Source: Dioscorea cayenensis subsp. rotundata
Lineage: Eukaryota > Streptophyta > Magnoliopsida > Dioscoreales > Dioscoreaceae
DNA: 64,000 nt
NCBI RefSeq assembly: GCF_009730915.1
Contig: NC_052479.1
Span: forward strand, 10,964,203-11,028,202
Direction of reading: 5' to 3'
Shown: positions 34,304 through 46,025 of the stretch, one piece after another
Layout of the letters: the number at the start of each line of letters is the position of its first letter
How positions within the stretch are numbered: the stretch's first letter is position 1
Notes under the pieces: model-generated
Told to the model about the DNA's origin: nothing
Database searches by the model: none
What the model saw: only the letters and a program-made list of their open reading frames with translations
Translations under genes and position numbers: made by a program

Positions 34304-36338
34304 CTAAACAAGCATGTCTGATCGGTCGTCCCTTCTGTAGATAGCTAATCTATGGTCTGAGACTCGTCGATGTTTATTGATACACGAGTTAAACGCCTGC
34401 GGAAATTCCATCGCCAACGGGGACATAGACGCCCAACAATCATACCAGTAAGAACAAACTCTCCCATTGCCTACTTTGATCCAAGTGTTCCTGAAAAAGA
34501 CCTCCTTCGCAGCCTCTCCAAAACTGTGAACACCTTTTCGGATCAGCCCTTGAGGTATCCCAGAAAGGCCATCTAGAGTAGTATTTAGTAGTGAGGACAC
34601 TCATACAAGGCAGCTGGGGCTTGGAGCAAAGTCTTTCCCACCATTTGCTTAGCAGACTAATGTTGAACACCTCCATGTTAATAACCCCTAGACCTTTAAA
34701 TTGTTTCGGCCTACACACCCTACCCCAATTCATAGGATTCAACCCGCTTACATCTCCAGATAAATCTGCTCCTTACTCTGTCCAAGTCTTGAACCAACCA
34801 CTTTGGAAGTTTGAAGAAAGCCATGAAATGAATAGCTAGGGATGAGAGCACTGAATTAGTGAGTACCAGTCTTCCTCGAAGAGAGAGACATGAACCTTTC
34901 CAACAAGCCAGCCTCTGATCAAACTTCTCTTTAACATACATCCACTCCCTTCTTGTAAGCCTGTTTGGGCTAATTGGGATTCCCAAGTATTTAAATGGGA
35001 ACACACCAACCTTGCAGTTCAGCCAAATAGAAAGTTCAGCTTCAGCTTCCCGTCGCCCACCGAGATAGAATACTGAGCTTTTACTGAAATTGATTGACAA
35101 TCCAGACACTGCTTCGAACCCCAAGAGGATGCATTTGAAAGCAAGCACCTGGTCCTTCACACAATTGCCGAAAATTAGTGTGTCATCCGCAAACTGAGAA
35201 ATGAGGATCTCGGTACTCTGATTATGTTTGATGCGGAACCGCCCTGCCTGCCTGGCTCTATGCAGAAATCGAGTCAATGAGTCAGCTACCAGAATGAAGA
35301 AGAATGTCGCCAAAGGATCTCCCTGCATCAATCTTTTGCCTCTTGAGAATCTACGAGTTGGGATCCCATTCACTAGTACTCTCGAACTACCAGAGGCCAC
35401 CACCATCCTGATCCATTGAATCCACCTATGACCGAACCCCCTCGCCTGTAGGATTTGAAAGAGAGTCTCCCACCTGATGTTATCATATGCCTTCAGAAAA
35501 ATCTAGCTTGAGGATGAACGACTCCCTACTCTCTGATTTGCAGGTATGCACAATCTCCTGTGCAATGGCTACGCAGTCCATCTCCCCTGGATAAATGCGC
35601 TCTGAGCAGGGGTGAATGAGCTCTCCCATCAGCGGCTTCATCCTGTTTGCTAGAACTTTTTGAGAATGCCTTGAAGATAACATTGAGTAATGTTATCGCC
35701 CTGAACTCCGAGATCTCCTCTGCTCCTTAGGAATAAGTGTGATGAATGCATGATTCACCTCGCTAAGGTCTCCAGTCCCGTTATAGATGCTTTGAAAGAA
35801 GGCCACCACATCGGGCTCAATCACGTTCCAGAACCTATGGAAAAAAAACAGCAGAGAAACGCGCCTTCAATGCCTCCAGCTCGAAGAAAGCTTGCTTGAT
35901 CTCGCTTGCAGTGAAGGGAGCTTCTAGTACGGCTGGATTAGGGACCGAATAAGACCCCTGAGAAATAGCTGACCAATCTGCAGTGATGACTGTCACCAGC
36001 GAAGGCTCTAGCAAAGTGTGCTCTCACAAATTTTTGTATGTGGTTACCTCAAGTGATGCGACGTGCTCCATCTCTTAGCTCCAAAATCGAATTAATCCTC
36101 CTTCTCCCATTTGCTAATTTATGGAAAGACTTTGTGTTTCGATCACCCTCCTTGACCCACTTGTCCTTTGCTCTCTGAGCCCAAAGGACTTCTTCTTACT
36201 TCAAAACCCCTTGCATTGAAGTTTAGAGCTAGCCTCTTCCACGAGAGATCTCTCACTGTTTGACAAAGGACGTGACTCACTAAGGATGTTGAAATGATTA
36301 ATCTCTGCCGATAATTCTTTCTTCCTATCCAAAATGTC
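34304..36338 (-). mobile_element. LINE (L1-like), reverse transcriptase half
   Basis: Read antisense from 36338 down. The segments in order are a linker with WAQRAKDKWVKEGDRNTKFF; reverse transcriptase blocks with HAFITLIPKE, KVLANRMKPLMGELIHP, GDPLATFFFILVADSLTRFL and the catalytic QFADDTLIFG; and a C-terminal part with WGRVCRPKQFKGLGVINMEV and LLSKWWERL. Frameshifts separate 35683-35483, 35406-34720, 34742-34440 and 34600-34304, so it is dead. The 3' end is near 34304; no poly-A tail is visible there. The 5' half lies beyond solo LTR D. Confidence 0.9.
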
Positions 36339-38197
36339 TGACAAGATCCCCTTGCTTATATCCCGCAAGTGCAATGGTTTGTCGAAGTAATAATCCCGGG
36401 TGAGTGGGTATCGAATCCGTAGGGAGTACGGAGTAAAGACACTTAATTCGATTCTTAGCTATGTGGAATATCAACAATGATAAGTGTGACAATGATTCAA
36501 TTCTCAACAATTAAAAGCAACAAGTAAGAGAGAAAAAGTAAGGATGAGGTAAGGCAATCGATAAAGATGGGGTACTCGGATGATGCTTCACCTAGGATAA
36601 TCGCTTCAAGTGCAAGGACTCTCTATTATGCTTCCTAATCAATGCAATGGTGAGTCGTGGAAATCCTTACATACATAGTCCCAAATCTATGGTCAACTAT
36701 GCCTAACTCTATTCATATCCCAGAGGAGAGATTAAATAATCTCTCAACCTCGCACTCGAATAAAGTTGCAATGAGCTCTAGGGATTCCAAATGATAAATC
36801 TCTTCCTAATTATAGACCTAACCTTTTGGTCCAGGCGAAAGGTCCCTAACCACAATTAAGCCCTAGATACTAAGATCCCTCAACGCTTCACTCCGTTGCA
36901 CACGCAACTAAGCCCAGCAGAGATTCATCCCTTAGACCATTCACTCTATTATGGCCGCAAAGAACTCGAGGAACGGAGGTAGAATCTATCACGTCAGGGG
37001 GGGAAAGGGGACGCTCCTGTACCTCTCGACTCACCCTCTCAACCCTCTCCAACCTAGCTTTGTCTAACGCTCGTGGTGTGTCACTCACTCACAAGGTTAC
37101 CAACAAGAACTCTCAACCCTAGTGTCACTCTAGGGGAAATGTTCATACAATCAAGCATTTAAAGTTGGAGCTCAAAATAAACATCAATTTATTGAAAGCA
37201 TAATAAAGAAGTTCAAAGAAACGAATACATCCTAGGGTTCACAATCACCCAAGTACCCACTAGGGGTTTAGCTCTCCATGGAGCTAAGTACAATCAAAGA
37301 AATCGAATGTAAAAGAAATGAATCCATAAAGAAACCCCCTCAATGGTCATTTTTATGGTCTTGTGGAGAGTCCTCTACTCGTCGCAAGGGATCCTTTGTC
37401 CGGCCTAGGATACACCTCGCCGAATCGATGCCAACGAAAGCTCTCCCAATAACCTTCTTCCAAATGACGCGCGATGTCGGAGGCATAGAACCTCTCCAAA
37501 ACCCTAGCCAATACCCCTCAAAACTGTAGCCGAAGCCCTCTCTCAAGTTGGGGAAAAGATGGAGAAAAAATACCAAAATCGGGGCTGAATCGGCTTTAAA
37601 TAGGGCTGGAATCGGGCAATTCCACAGGCGTGGACGCTACATGGGCGTGGATAATTTCCACATGCCCGTGTGGATTCTCTGTTTCTCTGATTTCTCGGTC
37701 GGCTGTGAATAGTGTTGTTCCGATGACTTTGCTACGATGCTTTCTGCTACATTCTTTGACCTGAATAACTTCCCAATTCCATACTTTCATTGGGGTAACA
37801 CAAACGGGCAAACGTTCATGTCGTGAATCACTTGCTTCTTGAATGATATACATGTTGGTGGAGCTCTTGTATTTATATGCATAAGTCGGAATGCTCGAGT
37901 GTGACTGCCTTTGTGCCCCTCCAAATGGATGTGCTCACTCGAATGCAAAGAGGTTGGCACACACTCTAGCATCTCACACCTGTCCTATGTCTTCGCGTTT
38001 GAACCTTAGCAAGATCTCCTCCAAAATAGGTGCATTATGATCCACATTGGCCTATTTCCTTCATACTCGGCCTCACAACCCTTCCCTGCATAAAAAGTAA
38101 CATAAAAAAACACATATTAATGTAAAAAAACCTGAGAAAAGTAATGCTCAACGTAAGGAATGAACGCTTTGCATTCATATCGCACAAGCACTTATCA
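36339..38197 (-). mobile_element. Solo LTR D inserted in the LINE
   Basis: It runs from TGACAAGATCCCC to GCACTTATCA, 1859 bases, flanked by perfect ATGTC duplications (36334-36338, 38198-38202). It is homologous to solo LTR C, with an extra block at about 37420-37700 that C lacks. The LINE sequence continues across the site, so the insertion is younger than the LINE. Confidence 0.92.
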
Positions 38198-38960
38198 ATG
38201 TCCCCTACCTTTTCCTTGTTCGAGCCCATTAGAAGGTAACTGAGTTGCTCTAGTTTGTTACCAATTGAGACTCCTACTCTGAAGGATTCCCACCAGCTCT
38301 TTACCATATCTACAAATCTATCTTCTTCCAACCGAGAGGCTTCAAACCCTGAAGAGCCTCTTCCTCTTAATCTTCTCCTCAACAATCAACTCCATCAGGA
38401 CATGGTCAGAGAGAAGATAAGTGTGGCAAAGCAAGAGCTCTATTCAATGGGAAATCTTCCTCCCACTGTGGCGAAAGTCAAAACCTATCGAGCATGGTGA
38501 AGACATGAGTATGCTGCCCGTTAGACCATGTAAACCTCTTCCCATCTAAAGAAAAGGATTTCTCTAAGTTCTAACTAATTGATGGCATCGACAAAGTCAT
38601 GTTGCACCCTTAAATTACTAGTGTCTCCAAGCCTATCGTCCCCCCAAAGAGTCACATTGAAGTCCCCTCCTATAATCCAAGGATTACTCCATTGTTAACC
38701 TAACTGCTGAACTTCTCTCCAAAATTATCTTCTCAAATCACTGGCATGAGGGCCATAAATATTGACTGTTACCCGGTGAAGCCCTGTGTCCCTCCTTCTA
38801 AACAGGACTGCAACCCCAAAATTCCCAACACATGCGATGTTCCAGCCAATCAAGAATCTGACTGCAAGACCTTGGGCTTTCTTACTCACCTATTTTCTTA
38901 GCCTTCCAGCCCAAATCTTTCTTAAAGCCTGATGCTCGGCCTTTAGTCTTGCTTGATGTC
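38198..38960 (-). mobile_element. LINE (L1-like), endonuclease half
   Basis: Read antisense, the frame gives GWNIACVGNFGVAVLFRRRD, RVTVNIYGPHASD, then PWIIGGDFNVTLWGDDR. These are the NxYGPH and GGDFN motifs of the apurinic-like endonuclease of L1-clade LINEs. Several frameshifts are present. Sequence next to the LTR (38385-38203) is the segment between endonuclease and reverse transcriptase. The 5' end lies near 38960; an exact border and target duplication were not found. Confidence 0.85.
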
Positions 38961-40291
38961 CACATTCATTCTTCCCAACTAACAATAGCAAGTGCAGCAG
39001 GGTCTATCTCTCCTTGGCGGGGACAGGGTTCAAATCCCCGATGTCCGGCGGATTTGACCGATCATTCTATTCGCGATAGTAGGGGATCAACCAAAAAAAT
39101 AGAAAAAAAGAATGCAGCCCGGGCGAGAGGAGATGTGAAATTGGACCTCCATTCACTTTTCTTTTCTTACTCTCCTTCTCCTCCCGTCTCTCTCTCGGCC
39201 CTGTTAGAGTAGTTGTATGATCGTGCGGCATGCGTCTCAAATGGTATAAGCTTTCCTTCCCAGTCAGTATCTTCCATTCTTCGATCGGACTCGAACAACT
39301 CCAATAGCAATGAACAAGAAGGTCTCCCATTCACTTCCTTTGTTTAATGAACCAACAACTCGGACCTCCCAGTCTCTTAGAAGACCTGTTTTTTCTGTCC
39401 CGGGTGCGTGGTGTATTGGTATAGGGTTCGAGGGGACCAGAGCTACTACCCATATTCACAAGCACAATTCTCCTCCCGTCCATTACAACATTCGATCATT
39501 AACTTTGTTAACCCGTACAGCCGGTCATCATCCCGTCGAGAATAAGAATAGACCTACTAGGCGACCAAGGCTTGGGAATCTCCGGTCATCCATGATCAGC
39601 CATGGAAAGATAGCCTGAGAGTCTAATCTCGAAGAAAGATCCTTCCCTAGCATCCGGTAAACCTCGGACATAGGGAGAAGTAGTTTAGCTGGTCCAGGAA
39701 TATGCTAGCGAACGGAACCTAACCTGCCTTCGCTCTATGAGCTCATTATTCTCAAACCATCCACTGCCGTAGTCTGGTCATTGGCTGGCACTGGCCGTGG
39801 TTGAGTCCTTGCTGACCTTCACCTTGGCTGAGAATTCAAAACTTTTGCCTTTTACTTGGCGGAGACTTTGGTAACCCTTTATGAACCAAATTTGAAGCTA
39901 GCTAAAGAAAACGTTGATGAGAAAGATGTAGCTGCTTAGCGAGAAAATCATCACACTGCTATCTTGAGAAACCGTTCAGACTTGGCAGAATTCGGATTCA
40001 GTAAAAGAAATTTCTTTTAAAGCTGTGTTTTGATTTGAAGGGAAAGACTAAACACTCATTTCTGAGCTGGTTGAGAAAGCCTAAGGCTAGTCACAAACAG
40101 TTCAGCATGAAAAGAATAACCTTTGTTCCAAAGGCCTAAGTTAAGCGAATTCCTTTTTTTTATGGTCAAAGACGGTCCTTTTTTTTCCTGAAGCGGTTGT
40201 TTTTTTCCTGAAGCGGTTGTATAGGAGGATGTCGTCCCCCCGCGATCACCTATGGACAAGGGGACAAGTGAATCATCGCTTTTGGGATTAT
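38961..40291. other. No gene recognised
   Basis: A 102-codon plus frame (39310-39618) and an 87-codon antisense frame (39067-39330) have no family match. A T-arm-like GGGTTCAAATCCC at 39026-39038 lacks the rest of a tRNA. A 19-base unit with CTTTTTTTTTCCTGAAGCGG is repeated at about 40178-40218. The last 100 bases may include diverged nad2 exon 2. Confidence 0.4.
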
Positions 40292-40454
40292 ATTTGTGCC
40301 ATGATCTATGGGTCTACTGGAGCTACCCACTTCGATCAATTAGCCAAGATTTTGACCGGATATGAAATCACTGGTGCTCGATCTAGTAGTATTTTGATGG
40401 GGATTCTTTCTATCGCTATAGGATCCCTATTCAAGATCACTGTCATTCCTCTTT
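40292..40454 (+). pseudogene. nad2 exon 2, 3' part
   Basis: NAD2 is an antiporter-like membrane subunit of complex I. The frame reads AMIYGSTGATHFDQLAKILT, GYEITGARSSSILMGILSIA and GSLFKITVIPL, the end of nad2 exon 2. The usual exon is about 390 bases; only about 160 are recognisable and the frame upstream (40217-40291) no longer matches. Just after it, GGGCGGCTGTAGGAC resembles the intron start. The conserved His-Met before Trp-Ala-Pro-Asp is not on this side. Confidence 0.82.
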
Positions 40455-43400
40455 GGGCGGCTGTAGGACAGACGACCCCCTATAGGTAGTAGGGTAGGAT
40501 CGGTGGTACTGCTCAGATTATGGCCAATCCTCCTAACTACGCGCAGGGCGGGCTTAGAGCGCATGAAACTCATCACTACTTCGTAAGGGCGTTGAGGTCA
40601 TAGCATGTTACACAAAAGCGCCGCTTTCTCTGTAGTGTTGTCACATAGCTGCCTGAATAGAAGAGCTACTCGCTCTGTAGTGTTGTCACACAAGATAAGC
40701 ACGCCGCCTGCCTGCTGGCAGGGCGAATCGAAATTATCTTCCGGTCAACTGTTCACCCAGTCAAGTGCAAAAAACACAGTAGAATCACACAAGGCACGCT
40801 GCTGGTGTGCTTCCTGCCCACGAGGAAAGAAAGAAGAGCGATAAGGTTTAGATGTGACTATTTGGAGCATGGGAGCTGATTACCCACAAAATCCCTGGGG
40901 AAAAAAAAAAGATATCTCGGCAACAAAAACCATAGAAGGATGTATTGGTGAGATCCAATGGTAACAGCTGCCCAAAAGAAAAACCGTCTGAAAGTCCGAG
41001 AACCTTTAGTACCATACCCTACCGTCGAACCAGCAGCCTTCGCGCCAAGTGACGACTACCCTTGTCCTTTCCTTTTTCCATTCAGCCTACTTCTTAGCTT
41101 TGTTCCGTCAGTGATAAACGTCTAAAAGTACGTATTCTGCATGTATTTGTTTTGTATGATTCTTTATATTTATTTGTTGAATCGATGCCCTTTTGGTTTA
41201 AATTGTGTTATTTTTACATTTCAGGCCCATTTGAAGCCTTGGGGCCTCGGCGACGAGATTAGAGTTGAATTCAGCAACAAAGCGGCGTTTCCGGTCCGGG
41301 ATCACTAAAGCACAACACTATAGCATTTGTTACTGTTGTAGTTTCATTGCAGCACTCACTGTAGTTGATCGCGGCCTTCTCAGCAGAAAACTGAAATTCC
41401 CGAGGGGTCGGCATACGGCCGGTATACTTTCCGTTTACCGCTTCGGGATCCGGGCATATAAAAAGGCTTGTTAGGGCATCAATTAAGGGACTTTTGGCCA
41501 CCACTCTCCACCATCATCCTCTAGAACTTCAAGGCTGCGGGAGAAGGCAGATCTAAGGGGAAAATCAAAGAGAGAAGAAGGTGACACTCAAGGAAAACGA
41601 TCTAGGAGCTTGCCGGCGCGGATCCGACGAGTTCTCATCACCACCTTCTAGTCTTCATCTTAGGGGAATTTGTTATGAGCTTTTCTTTGTATCTCTTATC
41701 TTCTACACTTGCTCCTTTGTTGATGACGAACTAGACTCCCATGGTCACCGGGCATCAGGTGAACCTTGGGATGAACTTGCTTGTATAGATGCTTTGATTT
41801 ACATTTATGGTATTTGTGTGGTTTGTGATCCTTGTTTGGTGCTTTTGAATGCTTGGGTATACATGAGAACTCTGTATATCCGTACTTAGACAATACTAGG
41901 TTGCATGACCATTGCCCTAGTGTTAGACTCACCAAGCTTGGAAGGGATATATGTATGAATACACCATGACCATTGGGTATTTCATACCCCTCCAACTATT
42001 AGGGCTGTACCTAGGTTGAGTTTTGGCCCTAATTTGAGATCCCCCTAATTGTTATGCGATCGTAGGAGGATTTGGTCGGATGAGATTCCAAGCCAATACA
42101 CTTATTGGATTAGGGATTACCGCCCGTGACCATCGGGGTGATCTATTTTTTTGGATGTCTCTTGGTCCAACCACCGTTGCCTTTTGTAATTCTAGCATCC
42201 ATCTAGCTTTAGTAGTCCCGAGGGATCCTCGCCCTGGGGACCTCGCGACTTCCATTGTTACTTTCTTCCTTAGTATGTTTATGTGGTGAGCCTTAGTCCT
42301 TGTGTTTATAGTTTTTCTCTTTGTTATTTTCCTTATCTTGTTTTAGTCCTATATTTGGTAGACTAGACAGTGTCATCTAGGAGGGAGTAATAGCAGATCT
42401 TGGAACCTAGGGAATACGACCCTTGTGTCACGCACAGGGTATTACTTGATGACCCGTGCACTTGCGGATTTCATCAGTCAGTCTAAGGCAAATAAAGTGG
42501 TTCACCTACCTTACCCAATTGACGAAAGGGAACGAGAGGCTTCCTTTCATTTCCGGGTTTATGGATGGATTCAATCCCTTCCTTTTAAATTAATGACGCT
42601 TTGCGTCTTCGCTTACGAGAGTTAGGGTCAAGGGCTGTTTCGGGCAAGTTTGAGCTTTTTCCCCCTGCTTTAACGCTTGAGCTTCCAAAGGCGACCCTAT
42701 GACGTTTCCGTCATTGAAGTAGCCTTTCGTCGCCCTACCCTAAGAAAGAAGTCACTATCAAACTGCTTGCCCTACTGAAGTACCAAAGGTGCGCTCCGCC
42801 CGCTTACTAAGAACTACTGAAGGAAGTAGGGCTCCTATTGACTGACTAAAGGTTATTCGGTTTCCTTTAGAATGAAAGAAAGTAGCTATTAAGCCCCTAC
42901 TACTGTCGATTCCAAAGGCGAACAGCCCCCCCATAGTCGTATGGGTGGGTTGTGGGAAGCTGCCTTGGATATGAGGAATTCCTATAAAAAAAAAATAGAA
43001 AAAAATCTAACAAAGGCAAAGTCCGGTATTTGACGAAGATCTTAGAGAGGAATGAGTCTTCGATATAGGGGATAGGATCCATCTGCTCTTCTCTTTCTCT
43101 CTTCATTGAAACTCCAAATTTAGAGAGAAAGAGCATAAGCATATATAAAAGAAGAAAATCGGGAGATGATCAAATAATAGATAGACAGAAAAAGAGTTCA
43201 TCTATCTCTTGTCTATCTATGAATCAAGTAAAAAGAGTGCTTTGGTTCCCCGAATGGATTGGATCCTTTCTGTTTCTGCCAACGAAATGAAGGCGTCGCC
43301 CGTTCCGAATGCTTCTCCGATCCTGAAGTTCTCGCGAAGAGAATAAGATGCTGCTCCCCCTCCCTCTGTCTTTTCCCGCTTTGCTAATCTTCCCCTCTAA

Positions 43401-44236
43401 CGCGGCGGGCGCGGGAGGAAGAAACCTTACTTAATTCAGAGCGTCTTCCTGAAGGTTTCTTCCTTTTTTCAGTGCAACACAGGAAAGCGCCCTCTTTTTG
43501 TCATCCCTGCAGCTTCCCAGAGGTTTTTTTGTATTGAACGCATGGCGTAGCTAGGACCCTTCCAATCAATCATGTTTGAGCCTATGTTCAAACCAAAAAC
43601 AACCCTCAAAAAGGGGAATTCCTGAATGCCTGCCGACGTTCAGATAAGGGAATGCTTCCCAAACCACCACTAAAGGAAAGGCTCTACGAAGGGAGGGAGA
43701 TGCGGCGGGGTAAGGAAAAAGGCTTTCGGAGATCGAGATGTCGATTTCTTTTTTTCATTGAAAACGAAGAAGGCCGAGGGGATAGCAGCCTTCCTTCGGG
43801 CTTTGCCTGCCCTATGATGCAAGAAAGAATTCCGGCTCGACCCGGGAAAGCGCTGGCAACAACATAAGGGAAGGGGTCCATGTAGCTACTGCGCCCGCCC
43901 ACTGAGCAGCAGGTTCGGCATCTACTACAAAAGAGAGAATCCACTTCAGATAACCACGCCTCTGCTAGACAGCGTGTGGAATGGCCAAGAGCGGACCCTT
44001 TTGGATATATAATCCAAGTCGAGAGTGGAGTTACGTTAACAGCCGTCTGATGGAAAACAACTTTCACGTTCGGTTCAGAGAGCACTTTTTTCGTTGAGAA
44101 TTCCTCGTTCCCTTTTGTGTGAATTCCCCAGTGGTGAATTAAAGACTTGTGGGGCCCTATCTATTCAATCTCTTGAGCCCCGAAGAAAATCGTCCTCTCC
44201 CTCACCTCGGACTCCATCTCTCTTTTGACTCTATAT
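40455..44236 (+). other. nad2 intron 2 region, carrying solo LTR F
   Basis: The DNA between nad2 exon 2 and exon 3 is 3782 bases, or about 2.4 kb without LTR F. A group II domain V precedes exon 3 at about 44039-44079 (AGCCGTCTG 5' strand, CGGTTCAG 3' strand). In angiosperms this intron is normally trans-spliced, with the exons in distant loci. Short direct repeats with TCTGTAGTGTTGTCACA lie at about 40629-40646 and 40675-40692. A 133-codon antisense frame (43684-44085) covers the domain V region and is a shadow. No gene was recognised in the rest. Confidence 0.55.
41112..42476 (+). mobile_element. Solo LTR F
   Basis: It runs from TGATAAACGTCTAAAAG to TTGCGGATTTCATCA, 1365 bases, flanked by perfect GTCAG duplications (41107-41111, 42477-42481). 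It shares both ends with the LTRs of elements A and B but is diverged in the middle, so it is an older or different subfamily member. No internal region remains. Confidence 0.9.
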
Positions 44237-44407
44237 ATGTGGGCCCCTGATATCTATGAGGATTCACCCACCGCGGTGACAACATTCCTTTCTATTGCAC
44301 CTAAAATCTCTATTTCTGTAAATATGTCACGTGTTTCTATTGTTGGTTCCTATGGAGGTACATGGCAACAAATCTTCTTTTTCTGCAACATTGCTTCTAT
44401 GATTTTA
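44237..44407 (+). pseudogene. nad2 exon 3 (diverged)
   Basis: The frame reads MWAPDIYEDSPTAVTTFLSI, APKISISVNMSRVSIVGSYG and QQIFFFCNIASMIL then TGA. The family has MWAPDIYEGSPTPVTAFLSI and GSYGATLQQIFFFCSIASMIL followed by a GTGCG intron start. Here the exon is followed by GAGCACTGG, so the next splice site is altered. Several residues differ in ways editing does not explain. The exact 5' border is uncertain by about ten bases. Confidence 0.85.
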
Positions 44408-44974
44408 TGAGCACTGGCCACCAAAACCCATTGGGAGGGATCCTCCTTTGGTGGTTCCTCATTCAAGGAGTAATACACTTGTAAAGGGAGAGCATTCAGA
44501 AAAGCATCCAATCAGCAGATGGACTGAGGAAACTCGAAGTAAACTGGGAGTCGTAATTAGGGAGGGTTTTTTGCCCTTCTTTATGCCTCTACCTACTGCT
44601 GCAGTAGCATGCATTTTCAAAGTCTTTCATCTACCAAGCCATGCTCAAAATGAAGTTGTGGGCTCAAGCAAGGATGCGCGTGCTGACCGAAGACAGACTA
44701 CTTGTCTTTTTATCCACCGCATTGGAGATTCAGTTCGAGTTGCTTGTATCTAAGAGCAGAAAAGAGCTTAAGTTCTAATTCTCTTTAATTTATTCTTCCA
44801 CTCTTTGCTTGTTCCACACTCGTCTTTTTCTTGGTGAGCCTGAAACAACCACTGGTGCTTACCGATCTACAAAGGTTGGGTCACCTTAGCTTAGAGGATC
44901 TATCAACAACCCCATCCCAAAGGTTGAGTCAGGGGAAGCGATTGATCGACAGGACGGAAGATATTTTTCAGAAA
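44408..44974. other. No gene recognised
   Basis: It probably begins with the remains of nad2 intron 3. A 101-codon frame at 44448-44753 has no match. Confidence 0.4.
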
Positions 44975-45444
44975 TTCTCAACTTGACATTTAGCCCAAGC
45001 GTTATATTTGGTTATTTACTAAAATCCCCTTTTGGGAGAGAAGGTTGGATTGTTAGTGTGGACGATTTAGAATATCTAATTGGAGGGCATGTATGGTTAG
45101 GTTCCATTTGTATACTTGGCGGAATTTGGCATATCTTAACCAAACCCTTTGCATGGGCTCGCCGTGCATTTGTATGGTCTGGAGAGGCTTACTTGTCTTA
45201 TAGTTTAGGTGCTTCATCTGTCTTCGGTTTCATCGCTTGTTGTTTCATCTGGTTAAATCATACCGCTGAGTTTGATGGGCCCACTGGGCCAGACGCTTCT
45301 CATGCTCAAGCATTGACTTTTCTAGTTAGAAACCAACGTCTTGGGGCTAACGTGGGATCTACTCAAGGACCTACTGGTTTAGGTAAATATCTCATGCCTT
45401 CCCCGATTGGAGAGGTTCTTTTTTGCATGAAAACAATGCGCTTT
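44975..45444 (+). pseudogene. Plastid psbC (CP43) fragment, copy 2
   Basis: The frame reads LTFSPS-like [54 protein letters not shown] and ends MRF at a TAA, just where psbC similarity ends. It extends about 40 bases further upstream than copy 1 and has no internal stop. It carries the same small deletion after the NHTA motif as copy 1, so both descend from one plastid-to-mitochondrion transfer that was later duplicated. Confidence 0.9.
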
Positions 45445-45900
45445 TAAAAAATATAATGGTCGGAAAAAATGAAAAAAAGTTGAAATTCGTGAAAATTGAT
45501 GCAAAAAAGACAAAACGGGATTGGATTTTCGGAAGAAAGGTTATATACCTGCTTGTATTTTTTTTGAAATGGCATGGTCTTCAAACTGCCGAGATGCAGT
45601 CTAGACTGCGGGTTCTCCCCTTTTTGACTGGACTAACTCGGGGAAGGCTCAATTTGAACTCCTCTAGAGCATGCTTCATAGCCACTCATTCGTCATGACC
45701 AAAGAGTAGAATCTATCTCTCAGCGATTCCTATCTCCGTTAATCACCCCTTCCCAACCACCCCCCCGATCAATCATCGGTTGATCAGCGATAGGGGTTGA
45801 GATGGTTCGAAGTTTTCAGAATGAATCATTTGTTTGCTTTATGGAACAAAGCTTGATTAGGGGTTCGTCGGTTAGCCCCCTATTTTCAACCATTATAGCT
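45017..45900 (+). repeat. Direct repeat, copy 2 (psbC fragment plus flank)
   Basis: Matches 27466-28345. Past about 45900 the two copies have unrelated sequence, here beginning GCTGCTACTTTAAC. Confidence 0.8.
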
Positions 45901-46025
45901 GCTACTTTAACTTTCGACTCATCCTTTGATGGAAATTCGAACAATTGTATTACAACTCCATTGCACATTGGAAGCTACGGGTCTTTCATCATAACTTGGA
46001 AAACAAGGAATGATGGTTTGGGTGT

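Noticed and set aside
39005..39060. GGGTTCAAATCCC suggesting a tRNA
   Set aside because: Only the T-arm is present; flanking acceptor strands do not pair.
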